Shown here: positions 1 to 6,898 of the stretch, piece after piece
Layout of the letters: the number at the start of each line of letters is the position of its first letter
Position numbering within the stretch: the first letter of the stretch is position 1
DNA from: Clostridiales bacterium UBA3259
GTDB taxonomy: Bacteria; Bacillota_A; Clostridia; Oscillospirales; Oscillospiraceae
Assembly: GCA_002362625.1 (NCBI GenBank)
Contig: DEUP01000037.1
Coordinates: 32,755 to 50,571, forward strand
DNA: 17,817 bases
Direction of reading: 5' to 3'
The notes under the pieces: generated by a model
Database searches by the model: none
What the model saw: only the letters and a program-made list of their open reading frames with translations
What the model was told of the DNA's origin: nothing
Position numbers and translations under genes: made by a program

Positions 1-606
1 CACGTCCTTGGCGTCCTCTTCGTTACTGATGCACACGTCGATGTACTGAGCAAGCTCGGTCATGGCCTCCCGGGCCTGGGCACGGGTCCACAGCTTACCA
101 CGGTAGTTCAGGTCGCAGGAAATCTTAATGCCCCGGGCTTTGGCAGCCTTGCAGGCGTCGATGCAGATATCCACAACGTTGGGGCCCAGAGCCGGAGTGA
201 TGCCGGTGAAGTGGAACCACTGGGCGCCGTCGAAGATCTTGTCCCAGTCGAAATCCTCCCGGGAAGCCAGCTGAATGGCGGAATTGGCACGGTCATAAAT
301 GCAGACGCTGCCACGCTGAGAGGCACCCTTCTCGTTGTAGTAGATGCCCACACGGTCGCCGCCCCGGACGATCAGGGAGGTGTCCACGCCGTAGCGGCGC
401 AGAGAGTTCACGGCAGCCTGGCCGATGGCATGGGCGGGCAGCTTGGTTACAAAGGCGACATCCATGCCATAGTTGGCCAGGGAAACGGCCACATTGGCTT
501 CGCCGCCGCCGAAGGTGAATTCCACGCTGGATGCCTGAACAAAGCGCTCATAGTTAAAGGGCTGCAAACGAACCATCAGTTCACCAAAGGTTACAATCTT
601 TGCCAT
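1..606 (-). CDS. kdgK: 2-keto-3-deoxygluconate kinase, PfkB family (partial, N-terminal part)
   Basis: The first 202 residues of a ribokinase/PfkB-family sugar kinase are present; the C-terminal third, with the expected catalytic Asp motif, lies beyond the left edge. The reading frame is open from the ATG at 606 down to base 1. Visible family marks are the N-terminal strand MAKIVTFGELMVRL and the glycine-rich substrate motif GGGEANVAV at about residues 33-41, followed by NYG and a TKLP/GQ region typical of KDG kinases. The family phosphorylates 2-keto-3-deoxygluconate to KDPG with ATP in the cytoplasm. The upstream gene is the KDPG aldolase, and its stop TAA shares one base with this start (TAATG), so translation is probably coupled. 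That pairing is why KDG kinase is preferred over fructokinase or another PfkB sugar kinase. The function of the pair in hexuronate or pectin catabolism is inferred. Confidence 0.87.
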   Translation of the reverse strand, partial: MAKIVTFGELMVRLQPFNYERFVQASSVEFTFGGGEANVAVSLANYGMDVAFVTKLPAHAIGQAAVNSLRRYGVDTSLIVRGGDRVGIYYNEKGASQRGSVCIYDRANSAIQLASREDFDWDKIFDGAQWFHFTGITPALGPNVVDICIDACKAAKARGIKISCDLNYRGKLWTRAQAREAMTELAQYIDVCISNEEDAKDV

Positions 607-1247
607 TACTTTCTAGCCTCCTTGACGATTTCCACAGATTTACGGCACAGCTCGGTGATCTCATCCCAGGCGCCCGCCTGAATGAGCTTATCGGGGCACA
701 TGTAGGAGCCGCCGCAAGCAACGATCACGGGGCAGGCGGAGTACTCAGCCAGGTTCTTCAGGCTGATACCGCCGGTGGGCATGACCTTAAACATGCCGAA
801 GGGAGCGGACATGGCCTTGATCTTGGCCAGACCGCCGGACTGCTCAGCGGGGAAGAACTTCAGAACCTCCAGACCAAGCTTGTAAGCGGTGTGGTAATCA
901 GTAGGAGTGGTGCAGCCGGGGAAGCAGGTGATGCCCTTTTCCTGGCAGTACTTGACGATCTCGGGATCCAGACCGGGGGTAACGATGAACTTACCGCCAG
1001 CGGCGATGGTCTTGTCCACCTGCTCGGTGGTCAGAACGGTACCAGCGCCTACCAGCATCTCGGGATGCCGCTCCAGCATGATCTTCATTGCCTCGTCAGC
1101 ACCGGCAGCACGGAAGGTGATCTCAGCAACGGGAACACCACCGGCGCACAGGGCGTCAGAAAGAGGACCAGCGTCACGCTGGGGATTGGTCAGCTTAATG
1201 ACCGGCACAACGCCGATTTCGCCGACCTGTTTCTGCAAATCATTCAT
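606..1247 (-). CDS. eda: KDPG/KHG aldolase
   Basis: A 213-residue protein of full length for the class I 2-keto-3-deoxy-6-phosphogluconate / 4-hydroxy-2-oxoglutarate aldolase family. It cleaves KDPG to pyruvate and glyceraldehyde 3-phosphate through a Schiff base. Residues align with the E. coli enzyme at a constant offset of three: E42 (EITFRAAGA), R46, T70 (GAGT), P91 (TPG) and the Schiff-base lysine K130 in the LKFFPAE motif. A GGISLKN phosphate-binding loop follows near residue 160. The start ATG has GGGAGG about 8 nt upstream. It is the first gene after the promoter at 1315-1343 and overlaps the kinase downstream by one base. Together the two genes convert KDG to central metabolites. The family is certain; the exact substrate preference (KDPG versus KHG) cannot be told from sequence. 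Confidence 0.95.
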   Translation of the reverse strand: MNDLQKQVGEIGVVPVIKLTNPQRDAGPLSDALCAGGVPVAEITFRAAGADEAMKIMLERHPEMLVGAGTVLTTEQVDKTIAAGGKFIVTPGLDPEIVKYCQEKGITCFPGCTTPTDYHTAYKLGLEVLKFFPAEQSGGLAKIKAMSAPFGMFKVMPTGGISLKNLAEYSACPVIVACGGSYMCPDKLIQAGAWDEITELCRKSVEIVKEARK

Positions 1248-1314
1248 TGGTTTTATCCTCCCTTGGTTACATAAACCTCATAAGTTCTCTTTTGGCAAGC
1301 TTATGATATAATAT

Positions 1315-1343
1315 ATAATACCGAAAATTGGATAGAAAATCAA
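1315..1343 (-). promoter_or_regulatory. Sigma-A-type promoter for eda-kdgK
   Basis: On the minus strand TTGATT (1338-1343) is followed by a 17-nt spacer and TATTAT (1315-1320), five of six matches to the -10 consensus, in a strongly AT-rich stretch. It lies about 70 nt before the eda start. An imperfect inverted repeat, TTTGT and ACAAA around an 8-nt centre near 1368-1387, lies just upstream of the -35 and could bind a regulator. That part is speculative. Confidence 0.7.
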
Positions 1344-1416
1344 TTCCTTCGTAAAAAATAAATCATATTTGTTATTTTATACAAAAATGCCCGGATTTCT
1401 TCGGCAGCGACAGCGC

Positions 1417-1446
1417 TTGACAGGGGAGCCATATGGACTTTATATG
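1417..1446 (+). promoter_or_regulatory. Possible plus-strand promoter antisense to the eda/aminotransferase gap
   Basis: A perfect TTGACA (1417-1422) is followed after 18 nt by TATATG (1441-1446), or after 17 nt by TTATAT. It would fire toward the aminotransferase terminator, giving a short or antisense transcript. No plus-strand gene follows, so it may be chance. Confidence 0.3.
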
Positions 1447-1469
1447 TATCCGTATGGATTATCCGGCAC

Positions 1470-1508
1470 AAAAAAATTCCCACTGGAAAAACGCCAATGG
1501 GAATTTTA
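1470..1508 (-). terminator. Rho-independent terminator of the aminotransferase gene
   Basis: Arms 1473-1482 and 1498-1507 are perfect reverse complements (AAAATTCCCA / TGGGAATTTT). The stem extends inward with one mismatch to a loop that reads CGTTTTT on the minus strand. On that strand the stem runs into a T tract (the seven A's at 1470-1476 read as T). It starts about 22 nt after the stop codon of the aminotransferase. The plus-strand version has a weaker T tail. Confidence 0.85.
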
Positions 1509-1529
1509 GATAAACGAAGGGATTTTCCT

Positions 1530-2825
1530 TTACGCGACCGTTTTGCCAAGAAGCTTTTCCAGAGCAGCCAGCCGCAGGCAGACGCACAGCACGGACATAG
1601 CCTTTTCCAGCTCCTCCACAGGTGGCAGGCTGGGCGCGATACGGAGGTTGGTGTCCTGGGGATCATAGCGGTAGGGGAAGGAGGCACCGGCATTTGTCAG
1701 GGTGACGCCAGCCTCCCTGCACAGGCTCCAAACCCGCTTAGCGGTACCGGGCATGGCGTCCAGACTGACAAAGTAGCCGCCCTTGGGATCCGTCCAGCTG
1801 GCAATTCCCAGGGGCCGGATCTCCCGGTTTAAGTAGTCAGCCACAACACGGAACTTGGGGGCCATCACAGAGGCGTGGCGCTGCATGATTTCCAGGGTAT
1901 GCGCCTTGTCTTTCAGATACTTGACGTGGCGAAGCTGATTGACCTTATCATAGGAGATCATCTGCACGCCGAAGATGCCGGTGAAGTACTCAATATTCGC
2001 TTCGCTGGCAGCCATGCAGGAGATGCCGCCGCCGGCAAAGGTGATCTTAGAGGTGGAAGCGAATTCGAAGATCATGTCTGGATTTCCCGCCTCGGCACAC
2101 ATGGAAATGATGTCCGGGAAGGGGGTATATTCGCCCTCGAATTCATGGACACTGTAAGCGTTGTCCCAGATGATGGAGAAGTCAGGGGCCGCGGGCTTCA
2201 AATTCGCAAACCGGGCGATGGTCTCATCGCTGAAGATGATGCCGGTGGGGTTACTGAACTTGGGTACCACCCAGATCATCTTTACCTGGGGATCCTTTAC
2301 ATATTCCTCCACCATATCCATATCCGGGCCGGTAGGGGTCATGGGAATATAGATCAGCTCCGCGCCGTAAAATTCACCGATCTGGAAATGACGGTCATAG
2401 CCAGGGGCGGGACAGAGGAACTTCACCTTTTCTTCCCTGCACCAGGGACGGTCACTGTGTAATAGTCCGTGGGTATAAGCCCGGGAAACAACGTCGCACA
2501 TCATGTTCAGAGAGGCCGCACCGCCAACGAAGATCTCAGAAGGCTTGCAGCCCAGAAAATCCGCCCAGTAAGCACGGGCAGAGGGAAGACCGGCCAGCTC
2601 GCCGTAGTTCCGGGAGTCAATGGTGCCGTCAAAGCAGTCCTCCGGGGTCTGCAGGGTCGTAAGCATATCGCTGACCAGATCAAGCTGCTTCTTTGCCGGC
2701 TTGCCCCGGGCCATATTCAAATTCAATCCCTGGGCTTTACAATCCGTGAAATCCGCCAGGGCCTTTTGGTACTCTGCCTCCAGCTGGGCCTTTGTCATGC
2801 AAGAATAGGGTATCACGTCCATCAT
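1530..2825 (-). CDS. PLP-dependent aminotransferase, AspT-like (PF12897 type)
   Basis: A 431-residue fold-type I aminotransferase. The PLP lysine is K260 in FASTSKITFAGGG, the cofactor-ring Asp is D221 in WDNAYSVHEF, and the SNPTG motif (191-195) supplies the conserved Asn. An N-terminal LNMARGKP segment and a C-terminal NLRIAPS segment (carboxylate-binding Arg) are also seen. The NMARGKP/WDNAY pattern fits the subgroup typified by the Corynebacterium glutamicum aspartate aminotransferase AspT rather than the common AspC type, so aspartate/2-oxoglutarate amino transfer is the likely reaction. Start choice is uncertain: AAAGG abuts the first ATG (2825), giving better spacing to the ATG at 2822 or a GTG four codons in. 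It is monocistronic, with its own promoter and terminator, and divergent from glutamine synthetase, consistent with a nitrogen-assimilation role (inference). Confidence 0.85.
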   Translation of the reverse strand: MMDVIPYSCMTKAQLEAEYQKALADFTDCKAQGLNLNMARGKPAKKQLDLVSDMLTTLQTPEDCFDGTIDSRNYGELAGLPSARAYWADFLGCKPSEIFVGGAASLNMMCDVVSRAYTHGLLHSDRPWCREEKVKFLCPAPGYDRHFQIGEFYGAELIYIPMTPTGPDMDMVEEYVKDPQVKMIWVVPKFSNPTGIIFSDETIARFANLKPAAPDFSIIWDNAYSVHEFEGEYTPFPDIISMCAEAGNPDMIFEFASTSKITFAGGGISCMAASEANIEYFTGIFGVQMISYDKVNQLRHVKYLKDKAHTLEIMQRHASVMAPKFRVVADYLNREIRPLGIASWTDPKGGYFVSLDAMPGTAKRVWSLCREAGVTLTNAGASFPYRYDPQDTNLRIAPSLPPVEELEKAMSVLCVCLRLAALEKLLGKTVA

Positions 2826-2857
2826 CCTTTCGGGGGTTTCTAAGCTTTACTGGGCAT

Positions 2858-2886
2858 ATTATATGCTCAAGGGGGGGGAATTGCAA
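2858..2886 (-). promoter_or_regulatory. Sigma-A-type promoter of the aminotransferase gene with G8 spacer
   Basis: On the minus strand TTGCAA (2881-2886), a 17-nt spacer and a perfect TATAAT (2858-2863). The spacer contains a homopolymer of eight C's (G's on the plus strand, 2871-2878). The -10 is embedded in a perfect 6-1-6 palindrome at 2854-2866 (GCATAT T ATATGC), which could be an operator or chance. Confidence 0.75.
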
Positions 2887-2991
2887 TATCCAAATGACCA
2901 AAAATTCATTTTTGCGGACACTTTCTTTGGAAATCGGAGAATTGTACAAAAGGATGGACGGAAACGGGCCTTTTTTGCACAGTTTCACTTC

Positions 2992-3020
2992 TTGCAATTT
3001 CCATAAATGTTTACTACAAT
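2992..3020 (+). promoter_or_regulatory. Sigma-A-type promoter of the glnN operon
   Basis: TTGCAA (2992-2997), a 17-nt spacer and TACAAT (3015-3020). It leaves a leader of roughly 135 nt before the glnN start. Confidence 0.7.
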
Positions 3021-3163
3021 CTTAGTATATATTGCCGTAAAATTGGCCTTTTGCGGGAAAGCCCCCGGGGTTTCCGGTACGGATAGGCTGATTTTTTCTG
3101 AGAACACCATCTTGCAAAGCATCTGCTTTTATCTTTCATTTTGATTCGGAAAGGAATTTTGCC

Positions 3164-5248
3164 ATGAGTGAGCTCCTGAATGTTCCCGAGATCTTTGGCA
3201 GCGATGTTTTTAATGAGGCAACCATGAAACAGCGACTGCCGCCAGCTACCTACTGTGGCTGGAAGGAGTGCATTGCCACCGGCAAGCAGCTGCCTCTGGA
3301 CGTTGCCAACGACATCGCGGAGGCCATGCGCCTCTGGGCCACGGAGAAGGGCGCTACCCACTATACCCACTGGTTCCAGCCCATGACCGGCATCACCGCG
3401 GAAAAGCACGATTCCTTCATCACTCCCACCGGCGACGGGAAGGTGATTATGGAATTTTCCGGCAAGGAGCTGGTTCGTGGAGAGCCGGACGCTTCCTCCT
3501 TCCCATCCGGCGGTCTTCGGGCCACCTTTGAGGCCAGAGGCTACACCGCCTGGGATCCCACGGCCTGCGCCTTTGTCCGGGACGGAAGCCTGTATATTCC
3601 CACCTGCTTCTTCTCCTACACCGGAGAATCCCTGGATAAGAAAACGCCTCTGCTGCGCTCCATGGATGAAGTCTCCCGGGAGGCTGTCCGGATTCTGAGG
3701 CTGTTTGGCGACAACGAGACAAAACGGGTGATCGCAAACGTGGGCGCGGAGCAGGAGTATTTTCTGCTTCCCAAGGATCTGTATGCCCAGCGGGAGGATT
3801 TACGCCTCACCGGCCGTACCCTGTTCGGCGCCCAGCCGCCCAAGGGACAGGAGCTGGACGACCATTATTTCGGCACCATCCGCACCCGGGTGGCCTCCTT
3901 CATGGGGGATCTGGACGAACAGCTGTGGAGGCTGGGCATTCCCAGCAAGACCAAGCATAATGAGGGCGCGCCCTGCCAGCATGAGATGGCTCCCATTTAC
4001 ACCGATGTGAACAAGGCCTGCGACGATAACCAGATTGTCATGGCCATTATGAAAAAGTGCGCAGCCAAGCACAATCTGGTGTGTCTGCTTCATGAGAAGC
4101 CCTTCGCCGGCGTAGCCGGCTCCGGCAAGCATAATAACTGGTCCCTCTCCACGGACGGCGGTAAGAACCTGTTCAGTCCCGGAAAGACGCCCAACCAGAA
4201 CGCCCAGTTCCTGGTGTTTCTGGCCGCCTTTATTGCCGGTGTGGACGAATATCAGGACTTCCTCCGCTGCACGGTAGCCACCGCCAACAACGACCATCGC
4301 CTGGGAGCCAGTGAAGCCCCTCCCGCCATTATCTCCATTTTCCTGGGAGATGAGTTGAGCGCCATTATTCGCTCCATCATTGACGGCACCAACTACATCG
4401 AGCCGGAAAAGAGTATGCTCCGCATTGGTGTTGACGTGCTGCCCGCCATTCCCAAGGACACCACAGACCGCAACCGTACCAGCCCTCTGGCCTTTACAGG
4501 CAATAAGTTTGAGTTCCGTATGCTGGGTTCGTCTCAGTCCATTGCCGGGCCGAACATCGCCCTCAATACCATCATGGCGGAGGAGCTGGGGAAGTTTGCC
4601 GACGTGCTGGAAACGGCGGAGGACTTCGATGCCGCCCTGCAAACCCTGGTCTGCAAAGCCCTGACAGATCACAGCCGGATTATCTTTGGCGGCAACGGCT
4701 ACAGCGACGAGTGGAAGCGGGAAGCGGAAAGACGGGGCCTGAGCAACTTCCCCTCCGCTGCCGACGCCCTCCCCACCTATATCCAGCCCAAGAATATCGA
4801 TCTTGTTACCCGCCGGGGTATTTTTACCGAGACGGAATTCCGCGCGCGGCACGTCATTCATCTGGAATCCTACAATAAGATTGTGAACATTGAGGCCCGG
4901 ACCATGGTGGACATGGCCCAGCATCAGATTCTGCCCGCGGCACTCCGCTATACCCATGCCCTGTGCGATACCGTAAACGCAAAGGGAAAGATCGGCGCGG
5001 CCTGCAAGGCAGAGAACGCCATGATCGCGGATCTTTCCATCCATACGGACGCCCTGTATGACGCCATCTACGATTTGAAAAAAGCCCTGACCTGTGTTCC
5101 CAAGGACCCGGCCAGCGCTGCCCGATACTACCATGACACCATTACGGCGGAGATGACCAGTCTGCGGACGGAAGCGGACATTCTGGAAACCATTACCGAT
5201 AAAGCCTACTGGCCCTATCCCACCTATTCCGATCTGTTGTTCTATTAA
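3164..5248 (+). CDS. glnN: Glutamine synthetase type III
   Basis: At 694 residues it has the length of GSIII (about 700) and not of GSI (about 450). It makes glutamine from glutamate, ammonia and ATP in the cytoplasm. GSIII hallmarks are visible in order: GATHYTHWFQPMTG with EKHDSF (63-85), the metal-binding NVGAEQEYFL (192-201), KTKHNEGAPCQHEMAPIYTD (262-281) and HEKPFAGVAGSGKHNNWS (310-327), then NNDHRLGASEAPP and the C-terminal RNRTSPLAFTGNKFEFR segment. The ribosome site AAAGGA lies 8 nt before the ATG. It is the first gene of a likely operon; the LUD-domain gene starts 16 bases after its stop. It is divergent from the aminotransferase gene, so shared nitrogen control is plausible. The assignment is essentially certain. 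Confidence 0.97.
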   Translation: MSELLNVPEIFGSDVFNEATMKQRLPPATYCGWKECIATGKQLPLDVANDIAEAMRLWATEKGATHYTHWFQPMTGITAEKHDSFITPTGDGKVIMEFSGKELVRGEPDASSFPSGGLRATFEARGYTAWDPTACAFVRDGSLYIPTCFFSYTGESLDKKTPLLRSMDEVSREAVRILRLFGDNETKRVIANVGAEQEYFLLPKDLYAQREDLRLTGRTLFGAQPPKGQELDDHYFGTIRTRVASFMGDLDEQLWRLGIPSKTKHNEGAPCQHEMAPIYTDVNKACDDNQIVMAIMKKCAAKHNLVCLLHEKPFAGVAGSGKHNNWSLSTDGGKNLFSPGKTPNQNAQFLVFLAAFIAGVDEYQDFLRCTVATANNDHRLGASEAPPAIISIFLGDELSAIIRSIIDGTNYIEPEKSMLRIGVDVLPAIPKDTTDRNRTSPLAFTGNKFEFRMLGSSQSIAGPNIALNTIMAEELGKFADVLETAEDFDAALQTLVCKALTDHSRIIFGGNGYSDEWKREAERRGLSNFPSAADALPTYIQPKNIDLVTRRGIFTETEFRARHVIHLESYNKIVNIEARTMVDMAQHQILPAALRYTHALCDTVNAKGKIGAACKAENAMIADLSIHTDALYDAIYDLKKALTCVPKDPASAARYYHDTITAEMTSLRTEADILETITDKAYWPYPTYSDLLFY

Positions 5249-5264
5249 AAAAGGAGAACTGCTT

Positions 5265-5903
5265 ATGAATACCCCAAAATCTGCCTATTATGAAAAGCGT
5301 GCCCAGGTGCTGCTGAAGAATCTCCGCAGCCGTCACTTTGACGCCTTCTACTGCGCCAGAAGGGAAGACGCCCTTCGTCAGGCCCTGAGCCTGATTCCGG
5401 AGGGTGCGACCGTTGGCTGGGGCGGCTGTGCCAGTGCCGAGGAAATCGGCCTCGTGGGCGCCGTTCGCAAAGGAAATTACCGTTCCATTGACCGGGACAC
5501 CGGGAAAACTCCCGAGGAAAAGACAGCCCTGATGAAGCAGGCCATGCTCGCCCAGGTGTTCCTCACCGGCACCAACGCCATGAGCCTGGACGGGGAGCTG
5601 GTGAACATCGACGGCACCGGCAACCGGGTGGCGGCCATTGTGTACGGCCCGGACCACGTGATTGTGATTGCGGGAATGAATAAGGTTTGCGCCACCCTGG
5701 AAGACGCCGTGACCCGGGCCAGAGCTGTGGCAGCGCCTATGAATTCCCAGCGGTTCTCCGTTCAGACTCCCTGCAATGTGACCGGTGTCTGCGGCGACTG
5801 CAAAAGCCCACAGTGCATCTGCAACCAAATTCTGATTACAAGACACTGCCGTCCCGCGGGGCGGATCAAGGTGATTCTGGTAGGGGAAGACCTGGGCTTC
5901 TGA
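5265..5903 (+). CDS. LUD-domain protein (LutC/YkgG-like, DUF162)
   Basis: A 212-residue soluble protein of the LUD (lactate utilization) domain family. Visible are the N-terminal RRAQVLLKNLRSRHFDAFY-like helix (MNTPKSAYYEKRAQ), the nucleotide-fold-like GATVGWGGCASAEEIGL (47-63), the TGTNAMSLDGELVNIDGTGNR core (101-121) and the VIVIAGMNK strand. A cysteine cluster follows at C170, C176, C179, C184 and C186 (CX5CX2CX4CXC), which could hold a metal or Fe-S centre. No LutA or LutB partner lies nearby, so a lactate dehydrogenase role is not supported. The ribosome site is AAGGAG, 8 nt before the ATG. The 16-nt gap after glnN suggests co-transcription. Family confident; substrate and role unknown. 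Confidence 0.88.
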   Translation: MNTPKSAYYEKRAQVLLKNLRSRHFDAFYCARREDALRQALSLIPEGATVGWGGCASAEEIGLVGAVRKGNYRSIDRDTGKTPEEKTALMKQAMLAQVFLTGTNAMSLDGELVNIDGTGNRVAAIVYGPDHVIVIAGMNKVCATLEDAVTRARAVAAPMNSQRFSVQTPCNVTGVCGDCKSPQCICNQILITRHCRPAGRIKVILVGEDLGF

Positions 5904-5919
5904 TTTGGAGGAGAATTCT

Positions 5920-6345
5920 GTGCTGCAAAAGCTGAAGTCCCTGGCGCGCAGCCATTGGGACATTGTAACCTATCTGTTTTTCGGAGTTTTGACCACGGTG
6001 GTCAACTATCTGGTCTATCTTCCGGTTTACAATCTGCTTCATTTGTCCGCAGCCTTCAGCAATGCCATTGCATGGGTTGCGGCGGTGGCCTTCGCCTATC
6101 TGACCAACAAGCCCTTTGTCTTCAAAAGCCGCAACTGGTCACGTCAGACGGTCATTCCGGAGCTGACGAAATTTGTCAGCTGCCGTCTGGCATCGGGCAT
6201 TCTGGAGACGGCAATTTTGTTTGTCACCGTTGACCTGCTCCACTGGAACGGCAACATCTGGAAGCTGGTTGTCAGCGTCCTGGTAGTGGTACTCAATTAC
6301 GTGGCCAGCAAGCTGCTGGTATTCAAAAGTGAGGAAAACACATGA
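5920..6345 (+). CDS. GtrA-like four-TM membrane protein
   Basis: A 141-residue protein with four hydrophobic segments and conserved GtrA-family marks: FGVLTTVVNYLVY in TM1, AYLTNKPFVFKS after TM2 and NYVASKLLVFKS at the end of TM4. GtrA proteins are thought to move lipid-linked sugars across the membrane for polysaccharide or wall glycan modification. A longer reading from TTG at 5905 is possible, but the GGAGG at 5907-5911 would then lie inside the gene. The GTG at 5920, 8 nt after that GGAGG, is the better start. The gene is 16 nt downstream of the LUD gene and overlaps the next gene by 4 nt (ATGA). No glycosyltransferase is adjacent, so its lipid-sugar substrate cannot be named. Confidence 0.87.
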   Translation: MLQKLKSLARSHWDIVTYLFFGVLTTVVNYLVYLPVYNLLHLSAAFSNAIAWVAAVAFAYLTNKPFVFKSRNWSRQTVIPELTKFVSCRLASGILETAILFVTVDLLHWNGNIWKLVVSVLVVVLNYVASKLLVFKSEENT

Positions 6346-6797
6346 ATCGTGAAAACAAACGCAGACAGTACGAAAAGGGCTATTATAAAAACCACGCCTG
6401 CGACGAATCCTTCACCTGCAAAAACTGCGGCCGATTGGTTGTTCCCGCCGGAGCGGGCAGCGACCATCGGAACCACTGTCCCAATTGCTTATGCAGCCTC
6501 CACGTGGACATTGAGCCGGGAGACCGGGAGAACGACTGCGGTGGGCTCATGGAGCCGGTGGCGGTCTGGGTCCGGGGAAAAGGGGAGTGGGCCATTATCC
6601 ACCGCTGCCGCCGGTGCGGCGAGTTCAGCTCCAACCGGGTTCTGGCAGACGATAACCCCATGAAGCTCATGTCCATCGCCCTGAAGCCGCTGACCAACCC
6701 GCCCTTCCCTCTGGAGCGGATCGAGGAAATGACCGCCCTCATGGGCGGCGAAGGAGAACTGCCGGAAGCTTACCGGGAAAAGCAAGAGGAAGAATGA
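6342..6797 (+). CDS. RNHCP-domain zinc-ribbon protein
   Basis: A 151-residue small protein with the diagnostic stretch GSDHRNHCPNCLCSLHVD (39-56), the RNHCP motif that names the family. Paired cysteines suggest zinc sites: C26-X2-C29 (FTCKNCGR), C46-X2-C49 and C89-X2-C92 (HRCRRCGE). The N terminus is basic. The start ATG overlaps the stop of the GtrA-like gene as ATGA, so translation is probably coupled, and no separate ribosome site is needed. The molecular function of the RNHCP family is not established; nucleic-acid or protein binding through the ribbons is a guess. It is the last gene of the glnN cluster, with no strong terminator behind it. Confidence 0.88.
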   Translation: MNRENKRRQYEKGYYKNHACDESFTCKNCGRLVVPAGAGSDHRNHCPNCLCSLHVDIEPGDRENDCGGLMEPVAVWVRGKGEWAIIHRCRRCGEFSSNRVLADDNPMKLMSIALKPLTNPPFPLERIEEMTALMGGEGELPEAYREKQEEE

Positions 6798-6820
6798 TTT
6801 TTCAGTCCGTCGTATCGTTT

Positions 6821-6840
6821 ACAATTTTGCAATAAATTGT
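6821..6840. repeat. Perfect AT-rich inverted repeat upstream of the PAP2 gene promoter
   Basis: ACAATTT (6821-6827) and AAATTGT (6834-6840) are perfect 7-bp arms around a 6-nt centre. The repeat sits just upstream of the predicted -10 at 6866, where a -35 box or an operator would lie. The stem is too AT-rich to be a good terminator for the RNHCP gene. Confidence 0.5.
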
Positions 6841-6862
6841 TTCAGCTTCGTTCAGACCTTCA

Positions 6863-6871
6863 TGGTATACT
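6863..6871 (+). promoter_or_regulatory. Extended -10 promoter for the PAP2 gene
   Basis: TGG followed by TATACT (6866-6871) fits an extended -10 element (TGnTATAAT, five of six in the hexamer). No good -35 is seen at 16-18 nt, as is common for extended -10 promoters. It leaves a leader of about 20 nt and a GAGGG ribosome site at 6884-6888. Confidence 0.55.
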
Positions 6872-6898
6872 GCTTTCCATGTTGAGGGAAGAAAAGAG

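Larger units (their letters stand above)
2826..3163. promoter_or_regulatory. Divergent intergenic control region between aminotransferase and glnN
   Basis: This 338-bp region separates two divergent nitrogen-related genes and holds one promoter for each direction, both with the same -35 hexamer TTGCAA. No ORF with a credible ribosome site is seen. The glnN leader, about 135 nt from the predicted start site, contains a GC-rich hairpin near 3056-3075 and a T6 run at 3092-3097. No known riboswitch was recognised. Confidence 0.7.

Noticed and set aside
600..1274. 224-codon open frame on the plus strand
   Set aside because: It is antisense to the aldolase gene, which has a full set of active-site residues.
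3800..5134. 444-codon open frame on the minus strand
   Set aside because: It is fully inside glnN on the opposite strand. The glnN translation shows every GSIII motif, and the antisense reading has no recognisable domain or ribosome site.
5265..5903. Lactate-utilisation operon (LutABC)
   Set aside because: Only a single LUD-domain gene is present. LutA and LutB are absent, so the pathway is not supported.
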